Origin: Sphingomonas sp. KRR8
GTDB taxonomy: Bacteria > Pseudomonadota > Alphaproteobacteria > Sphingomonadales > Sphingomonadaceae
NCBI RefSeq assembly: GCF_023559245.1
Contig: NZ_CP097462.1
Coordinates: 1,240,001 to 1,304,000, forward strand
Direction of reading: 5' to 3'
DNA: 64,000 nt
Below, one piece after another: positions 36,800 to 45,704 of this stretch. The notes under the pieces were generated by a model that worked only from the letters and a program-made list of their open reading frames with translations, was not told where the DNA came from and searched no databases. The stretch's first letter is position 1. Every line of letters starts with the position of its first letter. A program made the position numbers and the translations under genes.

Positions 36800-38058
36800 C
36801 AGTCCTCCCCCGGCCTGTTGGGCGCGGGCTGCACTGTGTTGCCGGGCTGTGCAGGAGCGGCTGGTGCCGGCTGCGGCTTCACCAATTGCCCTTTGTAGCC
36901 AGTGATCCTGAATACGCCGTCCGACGCCGTGTCGGTCTGCCAACCACGTGCATTGAGCGCCGCGGCAAGCTGCCCCTGGGTTCCCTTGTAGGTCACCGCC
37001 AGCACCTTGGCGCCAAATTCCTGCACGTTGGTCACCCCGGGGATGGAGCGCAGCCATGCGACCGGTGAATAGGGGCTGGTGACGAAGATCTGGATTACCC
37101 GGGTGGTCTGCTCGACCGGCTTGGCGACCGGCGCTTCTTCCTCGACCGGAGGCGGCGGCAGCGGTGGCGGCAGCAGGCTGCGATCGGGCGCCAGTTCGCC
37201 GGCGGCCTGCCAGCGGGCGAACAGCGCATCCATCTGAGCGACTCCGCGGTTCATCATGTCCTGCAGGCCGGCGCTGTTCTGCGCCGTCAGCGTGAAGCTC
37301 CCGAGCGGCTTGCGGTCGGCCCCGAAATAGCCGCTGAAGGTGCCCGTCGCAGGTCCACCTGGGTAGACCCGCCGCAACTGCACCTCGGCCACGAGGATGT
37401 CGGCCGCGCCATATTGATCGACGATGTTGCGCCACCAGCCGCGGCCCGGCCGGTCGGCCTGCGCCGCGTTCACCAGCAGCGGGTCCATCCCCATGCCGGA
37501 GACGCGGACATAATCGATCGGGCTGTTGGACGTGCGGAACTCGGCCCATGCCCGCTGCCAGGCGTTGCGCAGTTCAACGCTGGTGGCATTGCCGCCCGTG
37601 ACCGTGATCGGCACCAGCAGCAGCGGTGCGGACCGGCGCACCGGGCCCGCCATTCCCAGCAACTCGCTCGCCCGCGCCCGGTCGAACAGCACGCCCAAGG
37701 TCGCGATGTAGCGGGTCGGTCCGATCTGCTCCGACTCGACAATGATGGAGCTCACCAACCCGTCCAGCGTGCTGTCGGGCAGGTTCGGCGCGGCGCTCAA
37801 CGGTGCCCCATGCGCCTTGGCCCACAGCGCCTTGAACCCCTCGCGCTGGGCGATCCGCCACCCGGCATAACGCGCCTCGTCGGCGGTCTTGCCTGTCGTA
37901 TCGACCTTGATTCCGCCGATCTCCAGCGTGTTGGAGCTGTCCAGCGGGAGGATTCCGCGGTCACCGCTCTCCAGCTGGGCATACAGCACCGCACCCCCGG
38001 CCATCCCAAGGACCGCGAGCACGAGGAGGAACGATCGAACAAGGCCCCGACGCAGCAT
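36799..38058 (-). CDS. Periplasmic or membrane-anchored DUF2066-like protein
   Basis: The 419-residue protein starts with an N-terminal hydrophobic segment (about 8-28) that is a signal peptide or anchor. Residues about 50-290 look like DUF2066 ([21 protein letters not shown], ...[17 protein letters not shown]). A proline/glutamate-rich linker and a C-terminal alpha-beta domain follow (about 325-395, beginning [19 protein letters not shown]), then a proline-rich tail. AAGGCGG precedes the ATG at 38058. The function is unknown. It is the first gene of the hdaA-ppk-ppx operon and diverges from purM. Confidence 0.75.
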   Translation of the reverse strand: MLRRGLVRSFLLVLAVLGMAGGAVLYAQLESGDRGILPLDSSNTLEIGGIKVDTTGKTADEARYAGWRIAQREGFKALWAKAHGAPLSAAPNLPDSTLDGLVSSIIVESEQIGPTRYIATLGVLFDRARASELLGMAGPVRRSAPLLLVPITVTGGNATSVELRNAWQRAWAEFRTSNSPIDYVRVSGMGMDPLLVNAAQADRPGRGWWRNIVDQYGAADILVAEVQLRRVYPGGPATGTFSGYFGADRKPLGSFTLTAQNSAGLQDMMNRGVAQMDALFARWQAAGELAPDRSLLPPPLPPPPVEEEAPVAKPVEQTTRVIQIFVTSPYSPVAWLRSIPGVTNVQEFGAKVLAVTYKGTQGQLAAALNARGWQTDTASDGVFRITGYKGQLVKPQPAPAAPAQPGNTVQPAPNRPGED

Positions 38059-38105
38059 GAGCCGCCTTCTGGCGACTGTTCGGTGGATTTCCAAGCGGCT
38101 TCTCG

Positions 38106-38113
38106 GCTAGTGC
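38106..38113 (+). promoter_or_regulatory. Candidate -10 element (GCTAGTGC) of purM
   Basis: GCTAGTGC ends 8 nt before the purM ATG and matches the recurrent -10 motif of this window. There is no Shine-Dalgarno sequence at the usual distance. No clear -35 was found. Confidence 0.35.
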
Positions 38114-38121
38114 GCTCGGCT

Positions 38122-39207
38122 ATGGGGCTGACCTACGAACAAGCCGGCGTGAACATCGCCGCGGGCAACGCGCTGGTAAAGGCGATCGGACCATTGGCGA
38201 AAAGCACTCGCCGGCCCGGCGCGGACGCCGAACTCGGCGGCTTCGGCGGCTTCTTCGACTTGAAGGCGGCGGGCTTCACCGATCCCATCCTGGTCGCCGC
38301 CAACGACGGCGTCGGCACCAAGCTCAAGCTCGCGATCGACACGGGCCGCCATGATGGCGTCGGCATCGACCTCGTCGCCATGTGCGCCAACGACCTGGTC
38401 GTACAGGGCGCCGAGCCATTGTTCTTCCTCGACTATTTCGCCACCGGAAAGCTCGATAACGCCGTTGCCGAAGTGGTGGTCGCTTCCATTGCCGACGGCT
38501 GCCGCCAGGCCGGCTGCGCCCTGATCGGCGGCGAAACCGCCGAGATGCCAGGCATGTATGCCGATGGCGACTATGACCTTGCCGGCTTCTGCGTCGGCGC
38601 GGTGGAGCGAGGCCAGCAGCTGACCGGAGAGACGATCGAAGCTGGCGACGTCATCCTCGGACTTGCCAGTTCCGGCGTCCACTCCAACGGCTTCAGCCTC
38701 GTCCGGCGACTCGTCGCCGACAATGGCTGGAAGCTCGACCGGCCCGCCCGCTTCGACGCGGACCGGCTGTTTGGCGACCTGCTGCTCGAACCCACGCGGA
38801 TCTACGTGAAGAGCCTGCTGCCTCAGATTCGTGCCGACCGCATCAAGGGTCTGGCGCACATCACTGGTGGCGGCCTGCTCGAGAACATCCCGCGCGTCCT
38901 GCCCGCGGGCGCCCACGCCGCCGTCGATGCCGACCGCTGGACTCTCCCGCCGCTGTTCGCCTGGCTCCAGGCCGGTGGCAGCATCGAGCCGGCCGAGCTT
39001 GCCCGCACCTTCAACTGCGGCATCGGCATGGTGGCGATTGTCGCCGCCGAGCAGGCCGAGGCGGTCACTGCGGCGCTGACCGACGCTGGCGAAAAGGTCC
39101 ACACGATCGGCCAGATCACCGCCGGGCCGCGCGGCTGCACCGTGACCGGCAGCACCGAGACCTGGAGCGCCCGCACTCCATGGTCCGCCACCCACAATCA
39201 TGGCTGA
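38122..39207 (+). CDS. purM: Phosphoribosylformylglycinamidine cyclo-ligase (AIR synthetase)
   Basis: The 361-residue enzyme makes aminoimidazole ribonucleotide from FGAM with ATP, step five of purine synthesis. Family motifs are [45 protein letters not shown] and the C-terminal [14 protein letters not shown] start further upstream would run through the divergent gene and is rejected. It overlaps purN by 8 nt. Confidence 0.96.
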   Translation: MGLTYEQAGVNIAAGNALVKAIGPLAKSTRRPGADAELGGFGGFFDLKAAGFTDPILVAANDGVGTKLKLAIDTGRHDGVGIDLVAMCANDLVVQGAEPLFFLDYFATGKLDNAVAEVVVASIADGCRQAGCALIGGETAEMPGMYADGDYDLAGFCVGAVERGQQLTGETIEAGDVILGLASSGVHSNGFSLVRRLVADNGWKLDRPARFDADRLFGDLLLEPTRIYVKSLLPQIRADRIKGLAHITGGGLLENIPRVLPAGAHAAVDADRWTLPPLFAWLQAGGSIEPAELARTFNCGIGMVAIVAAEQAEAVTAALTDAGEKVHTIGQITAGPRGCTVTGSTETWSARTPWSATHNHG

Positions 39208-40168
39208 ACGCGCCCGAGTCGCCATCCTCATCTCCGGGACTGGCAGCAACATGGCCGCCCTCATTTATGCCGCACGTGCGGAATCCTGCCCCTACGAAAT
39301 CACACTCGTTACCGGTGACAATCCGGACGCCCCCGGCCTGGCTCTCGCCGAAGCCGAAGGCGTTGCCGTCACCCGCCTGCCGAAGCCCACCAAAGACAGC
39401 CGCCCGGCGTTCTTCGCCCAGCTTGAGGCGACCCTGCAGGCCGCCGATGTCGACGTGGTCGCCCTCGCCGGCTTCATGCGGATCCTGCCGGCCGATTTCG
39501 TCGAACGCTGGTCGGGCAAGCTCCTCAACATTCACCCTTCGCTGCTGCCCAGGTATCGAGGCCTCGATACGCACGCCCGGGCGCTAGAGGCCGGCGACCC
39601 GCACGGCGGCTGCTCCGTTCACCTCGTCACGCCCGAGGTCGATTCTGGCGAAGTCCTCGGCCAGGTCGCGGTCGCCATTCTCACTGGCGATACGCCCGAC
39701 AGCCTCGCGGCGCGGGTCCGCATCGCCGAGCACCAGCTCTACCCGCGCATCCTCGCCGACTACGTCTCACGCCCGCTCGACGCCGGCTGGATCGAAACAC
39801 GAGTCGATGCGCTCGCCCGCCGCCTGGCCGAGGTCACCCGCAAGACCAGCCACGGCTCGCCCGGCTGGGCGGTCGGCCCTGAGAAGACGGCCAAGCTGTT
39901 CGCCATCATCGCCGACCATCATCACGGAGAAGAAGCGGTCGGCCTGCTCGTGAAGGCCAGCGGCGCCGATGAGATGACGGGGCTGATCGAGGCCCGCCCA
40001 GAGCATTACTACTGGCCCAAATATTACGGCGCGAGCGGCTGGCTCGGTCTCAAGCTCAACCGCCGCGATGTGGACTGGGACGAGGTCAGTGACTGGCTCG
40101 AACGCAGCTGGCGCACCGCGGCACCACCGCGACTCACCCGCCTGCTGCGGGCAGCCGACGACTTCTAG
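39200..40168 (+). CDS. purN: Phosphoribosylglycinamide formyltransferase fused to a YjbR/MmcQ-like domain
   Basis: The 322-residue protein has a full GAR transformylase domain (about 1-200): [26 protein letters not shown], catalytic asparagine, histidine and aspartate in [14 protein letters not shown]...[10 protein letters not shown]...[15 protein letters not shown]. An extra C-terminal domain (about 215-315) resembles the MmcQ/YjbR DUF419 fold, with [25 protein letters not shown] and a tail [13 protein letters not shown]. Free PurN is normally about 190-215 residues. The role of the extension is unknown. Confidence 0.93.
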   Translation: MAERARVAILISGTGSNMAALIYAARAESCPYEITLVTGDNPDAPGLALAEAEGVAVTRLPKPTKDSRPAFFAQLEATLQAADVDVVALAGFMRILPADFVERWSGKLLNIHPSLLPRYRGLDTHARALEAGDPHGGCSVHLVTPEVDSGEVLGQVAVAILTGDTPDSLAARVRIAEHQLYPRILADYVSRPLDAGWIETRVDALARRLAEVTRKTSHGSPGWAVGPEKTAKLFAIIADHHHGEEAVGLLVKASGADEMTGLIEARPEHYYWPKYYGASGWLGLKLNRRDVDWDEVSDWLERSWRTAAPPRLTRLLRAADDF

Positions 40169-40172
40169 CCGC

Positions 40173-40254
40173 TTCCAAGGGCTGCTACACTCGGCTCAGC
40201 ACGTGGCCGTACGCGTTCCTGCCCCCGGCGAGTCGCCATGCTCGCGCCCTTGGA
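40173..40254 (+). promoter_or_regulatory. Leader inverted repeat that could mask the ribosome site of the FGE-like gene
   Basis: TCCAAGGGC (40174-40182) is the exact complement of GCCCTTGGA (40246-40254). The right arm covers GGA of the GGAG ribosome site, 5 nt before the ATG at 40261. If transcription starts upstream of 40174, the pairing would hide the translation start. Confidence 0.3.
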
Positions 40255-40260
40255 GCCGTC

Positions 40261-41202
40261 ATGCCATTCACCGCTCGCTGGCTGCTCGCCGCACTGATTC
40301 TTTTTGCCGCCGCTTCCACCGCTGCCGCCGCCGCCCCGCACGTGAAGCGGGATTGCAAGAATTGCCCCGAGCTCGTTCGCATTCCCGCCGGACTCTTCCT
40401 GATGGGCTCCGCCGACAAGGATCCGCTCCACGACTCGCTCGAGACTCCGCAGCACGAAGTGAAGGTCCGCGCCTTCTGGGCTGGCCGCCTGGACGTCACC
40501 CGCGATGAATGGGCGACGTTCGCGCGTGCGACCCAGCGCCCCACCGTCAAAGGTTGCCAGTGGACCGGGAAGGCCGACGGCAACCAGACTGCAAGCTGGA
40601 ATGACCTCGGCTTTCCCCAGACCGGGCGTGACCCGGTGGTCTGTGTCACCTGGAACGATGCGCAGGATTACGTCCGCTGGCTGAGCCGCACGACGGGCCA
40701 TCACTACCGCCTACTCAGCGAGGCTGAGTGGGAATATGCCGCACGTGCGGGCACGAGCACAGCCTGGTGGTGGGATGACGCACCCTCCCACGATCGCGCC
40801 AACCATGGGACGGAGACGTGCTGCAAGGGGCTCGCCGAAGGTCGCGATCGATGGCAGTTCACCTCTCCGGGCGACGCCTTCCCCGCCAACGCCTTCGGTC
40901 TGCACGACATGGGCGGAAACGTGCTGCAATTCGTCGAGGACTGCTTCTCACCGACTTATGCCGGCCTGCCGACGGATGGCAGCGCCTTCACCACCAAGCG
41001 GCCGATCGTCGCGACGGGCGATCTGAAGGACCTGAACGGGATGCCGACCTGCGACTTCCGGGTGGTGCGCGGTGGCAGCTGGGGTGACCAGCGCCGCTGG
41101 ATCCGTCCTGCCGCACGCAGCTTCGCGCCGCCGCCAGAGCCTGGCTCCACGGTCGCCAACTACCGCAGTGGCGGCGTCGGCTTCCGGGTCGCCCGCGACT
41201 GA
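40261..41202 (+). CDS. Secreted formylglycine-generating-enzyme-like (SUMF1) domain protein
   Basis: The 313-residue protein has a signal peptide (about 1-24) and one FGE-sulfatase domain: LVRIPAGLFLMGS, VTWNDAQDYVRWLS, RLLSEAEWEYAARAG, GLHDMGGNVLQFVED and the C-terminal RVVRGGSWGD...GVGFRVARD. True formylglycine-generating enzymes carry a cysteine pair in the stretch after RGGS; here that stretch has none. It is therefore probably a binding or differently catalytic member of the fold. It contains other cysteines (CKNCPE, CQW, TCC) that suit the periplasm. Confidence 0.85.
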   Translation: MPFTARWLLAALILFAAASTAAAAAPHVKRDCKNCPELVRIPAGLFLMGSADKDPLHDSLETPQHEVKVRAFWAGRLDVTRDEWATFARATQRPTVKGCQWTGKADGNQTASWNDLGFPQTGRDPVVCVTWNDAQDYVRWLSRTTGHHYRLLSEAEWEYAARAGTSTAWWWDDAPSHDRANHGTETCCKGLAEGRDRWQFTSPGDAFPANAFGLHDMGGNVLQFVEDCFSPTYAGLPTDGSAFTTKRPIVATGDLKDLNGMPTCDFRVVRGGSWGDQRRWIRPAARSFAPPPEPGSTVANYRSGGVGFRVARD

Positions 41203-41206
41203 CTGG

Positions 41207-42562
41207 CTAGCGCGCGGCCACCTGCTGCGGACGCGCCGCCGGGGCACCCGCCGGCGCCACTCGCCAGATCGTGTTCCCGGCATCGTCAGCGACCAGCAGC
41301 GCACCGGTACGGTCCACCGCCACCCCGACCGGCCGGCCGTGCACGTTATCGCCATCGCCCGCGATGAAGCCGGTCAGGAAGTCCTGCGCCTTGCCACTCG
41401 GCTTACCGCCGCTGAACGGCACGAACGCCACCTTGTAGCCGTTGAAGCGATCGCGATCCCAGCTGCCATGCTCGCCGACGAACGCGCCGCCGCGATACTG
41501 CGCCGGGAAGCTGGCACCGGTGTAGAAAGTCAGGCCCAGGGCCGCGACGTGACTGCTCAGCGCGTAATCGGGCGAGATCGCCTTCGCGACCATGTCCGGC
41601 CGCTGCGGACGCACCCGCGGGTCGACGTGCTGCCCGTAGTAACTGTACGGCCAGCCGTAGAAGCCGCCATCCTTCACCGAGGTCATGTAGTCAGGCACCA
41701 GATTCTGGCCGAGCTCGTCACGCTCGTTCACCACCACCCAGAAGGTATTCGTCCCCGGGTAGAAGGTCGGGCTGTTCGGGTTGCGCAGCCCCGTCGCGAA
41801 GACACGCGCCCGGCCGCTTTGCTTGTCGATCTCCCACACCGCCGCGCGGCCCTTCTCGGCCTCGAACCCGTTTTCGACGATGTTGCTGTTCGATCCGACC
41901 GTCGCATACAGCTTCGACCCGTCCGGACTGATCGTCAGGCTCTTGGTCCAGTGATGGTCGATGGGCCCGCCCGGCAGCTCGGTCAGCATTGTCGGCTTGG
42001 CGTCGATATGCGTCTGCCCTGGCGTGAAGGGATATTTCAGCACCCCATCCGTGGCCGCGACGTACAGCGCACCATCCGAATAAGTCACGCCGAACGGCGA
42101 GAAGACATGGTCGATCAGCACCGACTTGCCCTCGGCCACGCCGTCGCCATTGGCGTCACGGAGCAGCACCAGCCGGTTGGATGGCCCCTCGCCGGGCACG
42201 TCGCCATGTGCCTTGCCGAGGAAGTAGCTGATCAGGAAGTCCTTTGGCCGCTGCTTGCCCTCCAGGCCCGGATCCATGCTCTCGACCGCGATCACGTCGC
42301 CGTTCGGCAGCGGGTAAAGGAACCTCGGGTTCTTCAACCGCGTCGCGAACGCCTGCACGGTGAATCCGGGCGGCGCCGTCGGATGCTCGCCATCTTTCCA
42401 GCCAAGCACGCTGCCGACCTTCATCGGCGGCATCAGATATTGTTGAGCCGCGGGGAGCTTGGGATTGGGGCCGAGCTGCTCGTCCGGGTTGACCGCCTCG
42501 GCCGAGCCGCAGGCAGCTAGCGTTCCCGCCAGCAGGATGGGAAGTAGAGTGCGAGCATTCAT
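41207..42562 (-). CDS. PQQ-dependent sugar dehydrogenase-like lipoprotein (sorbosone dehydrogenase family)
   Basis: The 451-residue predicted lipoprotein (AGTLAACG, C18) is a six-bladed propeller of the soluble glucose/sorbosone dehydrogenase type: PPGFTVQAFATRLKNPRFLYPLPNGDVIAVE, HHWTKSLTISPDGSKLYATVGSNSN, ATGLRNPNSPTFYPGTN and GRPVGVAVDRTGALLVADD. It would oxidise a sugar or aldose in the periplasm with PQQ. The ATG overlaps the stop of the upstream membrane protein by 4 nt, so that protein may be its electron acceptor or anchor. Confidence 0.88.
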   Translation of the reverse strand: MNARTLLPILLAGTLAACGSAEAVNPDEQLGPNPKLPAAQQYLMPPMKVGSVLGWKDGEHPTAPPGFTVQAFATRLKNPRFLYPLPNGDVIAVESMDPGLEGKQRPKDFLISYFLGKAHGDVPGEGPSNRLVLLRDANGDGVAEGKSVLIDHVFSPFGVTYSDGALYVAATDGVLKYPFTPGQTHIDAKPTMLTELPGGPIDHHWTKSLTISPDGSKLYATVGSNSNIVENGFEAEKGRAAVWEIDKQSGRARVFATGLRNPNSPTFYPGTNTFWVVVNERDELGQNLVPDYMTSVKDGGFYGWPYSYYGQHVDPRVRPQRPDMVAKAISPDYALSSHVAALGLTFYTGASFPAQYRGGAFVGEHGSWDRDRFNGYKVAFVPFSGGKPSGKAQDFLTGFIAGDGDNVHGRPVGVAVDRTGALLVADDAGNTIWRVAPAGAPAARPQQVAAR

Positions 42563-43026
42563 CGCGGAGTCCCCACGCCTTGCTTGTAGACCAGGGTGCC
42601 CCCCAGCCATCCGCTCACGGCCAGCAACAGGACCGCGATGATCGACAGGGTAAGGCCGGTCGGCACGACCGACGTCCAGCCGTCGCGTGCATGAACGAAG
42701 CTGTTGAAGATCTGGATGATAAACACGACGATGTTGATCCCGCCGTGCGCGCTTGCTGCATGCGACCGCACTCGCCGGTCGCCGAGATAGTCGGTGATCC
42801 CGGCCACCGCGGCCAGTGCGCCGAAGACCAGTCCTCCAAACAGCAGCCACTGCGAGAAATTCGTCCACTGCACATCGGCCGTGCGCGAATAAATGATGTC
42901 GGTGATCAGCGCTCCGATCCAGAAGGCGATCGGAAACGGCACCAACATCGGGTGGATGGGGTGCCCGAAGATTTTGGCGGTGGAGCGAGGACGATCGTCG
43001 CCCTCATGCAGAACTTGTTCGACCAT
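42559..43026 (-). CDS. DUF2231 four-helix membrane protein
   Basis: The 155-residue protein has the DUF2231 hallmark GHPIHPMLVPFPIAFWIGALITD and four transmembrane helices, with histidines (HPIHP, HGG) that could ligate haem or a metal. A TTG start further upstream falls inside the ndk terminator, so I use the ATG at 43026. It is translationally coupled to the PQQ-type dehydrogenase gene. The function is unproven; a redox role is inferred from the pairing. Confidence 0.82.
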   Translation of the reverse strand: MVEQVLHEGDDRPRSTAKIFGHPIHPMLVPFPIAFWIGALITDIIYSRTADVQWTNFSQWLLFGGLVFGALAAVAGITDYLGDRRVRSHAASAHGGINIVVFIIQIFNSFVHARDGWTSVVPTGLTLSIIAVLLLAVSGWLGGTLVYKQGVGTPR

Positions 43027-43081
43027 AAGCAGGTTACGAACAGGCGGCGCGAGCGGTTCCGTTAAACGCCGGTAATCTGCC

Positions 43082-43112
43082 AAAAAAAAAGACCGCCGGA
43101 TCGCTCCGGCGG
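43082..43112 (-). terminator. Rho-independent terminator of ndk (end of the pepA-holC-ndk run)
   Basis: CCGCCGGA (43093-43100) and TCCGGCGG (43105-43112) form a perfect 8-bp stem with a TCGC loop. Read on the minus strand it runs into nine T residues (43082-43090). It separates ndk from the DUF2231 gene. Confidence 0.9.
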
Positions 43113-43140
43113 CCTTTCAAAAACTCGTCCGGCCAATGGC

Positions 43141-43563
43141 TTAGCCGACGATCTCTTCCGGCTTGAAGAAGAAATCGATCTCGATCTTGGCATTCTCGTC
43201 GCTGTCCGAACCATGGACCGAGTTCGCTTCGATCGATTCCGCCAGCTCCTTGCGGATGGTGCCCGGCTCGGCGTTGGCGGGGTTGGTCGCGCCCATGATG
43301 TCGCGGTTGCGCTTCACGGCGTCCTCGCCTTCCAGCACCTGCACGACCACCGGGCCGGAGATCATGAAACCGACCAGGTCGTTGAAGAACGGCCGCTCGC
43401 GGTGAACGCCGTAAAAGCCTTCGGCCTGCTCCCGGCTCATGTGGATGCGCTTGGAAGCGACGACGCGCAGGCCGGCTTCCTCCAGCATCTTGGTGACCGC
43501 GCCCGTCAGGTTGCGGCGGGTGGCGTCGGGCTTGATGATCGAAAAGGTGCGCGTCACGGCCAT
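43141..43563 (-). CDS. ndk: Nucleoside diphosphate kinase
   Basis: The 140-residue enzyme balances nucleoside triphosphate pools by phosphotransfer through H117 ([12 protein letters not shown]). The N-terminal [12 protein letters not shown] and [13 protein letters not shown] segments are canonical. The ATG at 43563 is set by family length. It follows holC at 73 nt and ends in a strong terminator. Confidence 0.97.
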   Translation of the reverse strand: MAVTRTFSIIKPDATRRNLTGAVTKMLEEAGLRVVASKRIHMSREQAEGFYGVHRERPFFNDLVGFMISGPVVVQVLEGEDAVKRNRDIMGATNPANAEPGTIRKELAESIEANSVHGSDSDENAKIEIDFFFKPEEIVG

Positions 43564-43636
43564 GGCCCCGCGGTCTCCTGTGCAAAAGTGGTTGGAATTG
43601 GCCGCGCCCGTAGCGGTGGGCGCCTCAGGTGGCAAG

Positions 43637-44080
43637 TCAGCCGCTCGCTTTCATTCCCCAGCGCCCGTCCTCGCGCGCCCAATAATGCCGCTCCACGCCC
43701 TCACGTCCGGACAGCAGCTTCCACGCCAGCCGCGCGCCTTCCAGCGTCGCCTCGTCGAACAGATAGAAGGCGCGTTCGAACGCCAGCGCGGCCTCCCGCC
43801 ACTGGCCATCGGCAATCAGCAGGTTGCGGGCGAGGTTGGGCGCGTCGGGGGTGGTCGACAGCAGGATCGGCTGGCGCGCGTCGTCACTTCCGCCGGCAAT
43901 CCCGTGCGGCAGGAAGCTGGCACCCGGCTGATCCCACAACAAGCGGTCCAGCCGGGACAGCTGCCCTTCGTCCTCGGCCACGATGAGCAGGTGGCCACCA
44001 TCACTTAGCACCTTGGCCGCCAGCGTCGCGATCACTCCGTCCGGCGGCGCCTCGCCCAGCTGGTAGAAATCGACGCGCAT
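43637..44080 (-). CDS. holC: DNA polymerase III subunit chi
   Basis: The 147-residue protein starts [12 protein letters not shown] and shows the HolC core [19 protein letters not shown] and [17 protein letters not shown]. Chi links the clamp loader to single-stranded DNA-binding protein. Its start is 14 nt after the pepA stop codon, the usual pepA-holC order. The longer in-frame extension overlaps pepA and is rejected. Confidence 0.93.
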   Translation of the reverse strand: MRVDFYQLGEAPPDGVIATLAAKVLSDGGHLLIVAEDEGQLSRLDRLLWDQPGASFLPHGIAGGSDDARQPILLSTTPDAPNLARNLLIADGQWREAALAFERAFYLFDEATLEGARLAWKLLSGREGVERHYWAREDGRWGMKASG

Positions 44081-44094
44081 GGGCCCGGCCGCGC

Positions 44095-45561
44095 CTACTT
44101 CTCCGCCGTCGCTTCCACGAAGGCGTCGAGCAGGCGCACGCCATAGCCGGTGGCGCCCTTGTCGTAGGTGCTGCTGGCCTTCTCGCTCCAGGCCACGCCC
44201 GCGATGTCGAGATGAGCCCACTTGACCCCATCATCGACGAAGCGCTGCAGGAACTGCGCCGCGGTGATCGAGCCACCCTCACGCGGACCGACATTCTTGA
44301 TGTCGGCGATGGGCGAGTTGATCAGCTGGTCGTAGGCTTCGCCGATCGGCATCCGCCACAACTTGTCGCCGGTCGCCGTCCCCGCCGCGATGAGCTCGTT
44401 GGCGAGCCCATCGTCGTTGGAGAAGACGCCGGCATATTCATGGCCCAGGCTGATCACCATCGCGCCGGTCAGCGTCGCCAGGTCGACGATCCGCTTCGGC
44501 CCGAACGTCCGCTGCGCATAGGTCATGACGTCGCCCAGCACGAGCCGCCCCTCGGCGTCCGTGTTGATCACCTCGATCGTCTGGCCACTCATGCTGGTGA
44601 CCACATCGCCCGGGCGCTGCGCGTTCCCGTCGGGCATGTTCTCGACCAGGCCGCACAGGCCGACCACATTCGCCTTGGCCTTGCGCGCGGCGATGCTGAG
44701 CATCGCACCGGCCACCGCGCCCGCGCCGCCCATGTCCCACTTCATCGATTCCATGCCGGCCGCCGGCTTGATCGAGATACCGCCGGTATCGAAGGTCACG
44801 CCCTTGCCGATCAGCGCCACCGGCGCTTCGCCATGGGCCCCACCGTTCCACTTCATGATCAGCAGCTGCGGCTTGCGGACGGAACCCTGCGACACGCCAA
44901 GCAGCGCGCCCATGCCAAGCTCTTCCATCCGCGCCTGGTCAAGCACCTCGATCTCGAGGCCGGTGCCCTCCATCGCCTTGCGGCAACGCTCGACGAAGCT
45001 CTCGGGATAGATGATGTTGGCTGGCTCCGTGACCAGTTCACGAGTCAGTGACGAACCCTTCAACACCGGCTCGTACCGCTCGGTCCAGCGAGCTTCCGCC
45101 CCGTCGGCCGCGCCGACGATCACCAATTCGGTCAGGGTCGGCTTCTGCTTGTCCTTGAGCTTGGTCCGGTACTTGTCATAGCGCCAGCCGCGCAGCGACG
45201 CCGCCAGCGCCACCTTTCCGGCTGCATCGGCGCTGTAGCCCAGGCCCGACAGGTCGATCACCGCCCGCGTCTCGCCCGAAGTCAGCAGCCGCGCCACCGC
45301 GGTCCCGCCCAGCTTCTCGGCCGATTCTTCGCCCTTGCTGCCAATGCCCACCAGCACGACGCGCCGCGCCGTGCCGTTGTCATCGATGAAGCTTTCGGCC
45401 GCACCGCCCGCTTCGCCATCGAACCGCTGGAGCCGGGCTGCCGCCTCGACCGCCGCACGCGAACCGCCGAGCGATTCCAGCCCGCTGCGATCAAGACCGG
45501 CAACCGGCAGAACCAGGGCATGGCTGCCCTCGGGACGCGAAGCGGCAAAACGGATCTGCAT
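44095..45561 (-). CDS. pepA: Leucyl aminopeptidase (M17)
   Basis: The 488-residue cytosolic di-zinc aminopeptidase has the metal and catalytic motifs GKGVTFDTGGISIKPAAGMESMKWDMGGA and NTDAEGRLVLGD, with arginine in the second. It releases N-terminal residues during peptide turnover and, in some bacteria, binds DNA as PepA/XerA. The start at 45561 (MQIRFAASRPEGS) matches the N-terminal macrodomain-like region. It diverges from lptD. Confidence 0.95.
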   Translation of the reverse strand: MQIRFAASRPEGSHALVLPVAGLDRSGLESLGGSRAAVEAAARLQRFDGEAGGAAESFIDDNGTARRVVLVGIGSKGEESAEKLGGTAVARLLTSGETRAVIDLSGLGYSADAAGKVALAASLRGWRYDKYRTKLKDKQKPTLTELVIVGAADGAEARWTERYEPVLKGSSLTRELVTEPANIIYPESFVERCRKAMEGTGLEIEVLDQARMEELGMGALLGVSQGSVRKPQLLIMKWNGGAHGEAPVALIGKGVTFDTGGISIKPAAGMESMKWDMGGAGAVAGAMLSIAARKAKANVVGLCGLVENMPDGNAQRPGDVVTSMSGQTIEVINTDAEGRLVLGDVMTYAQRTFGPKRIVDLATLTGAMVISLGHEYAGVFSNDDGLANELIAAGTATGDKLWRMPIGEAYDQLINSPIADIKNVGPREGGSITAAQFLQRFVDDGVKWAHLDIAGVAWSEKASSTYDKGATGYGVRLLDAFVEATAEK

Positions 45562-45704
45562 GAATGAACTCTCACGTGTTTGGATCAGGGAACGGCCAAG
45601 GGCTTTAGGCACTCGGGCATCCGATGCAAGGCATTGCCGCTTGGCGGACGAGGTGCGATAGGCCGCCTCTCCTTTCGGCAAGAAACACGCGGGCGGCAGA
45701 ACCT

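Noticed and set aside
43027..43083. Longer start for the DUF2231 gene
   Set aside because: The TTG would lie within the A-run of the ndk terminator, so it could not be transcribed from upstream genes efficiently.
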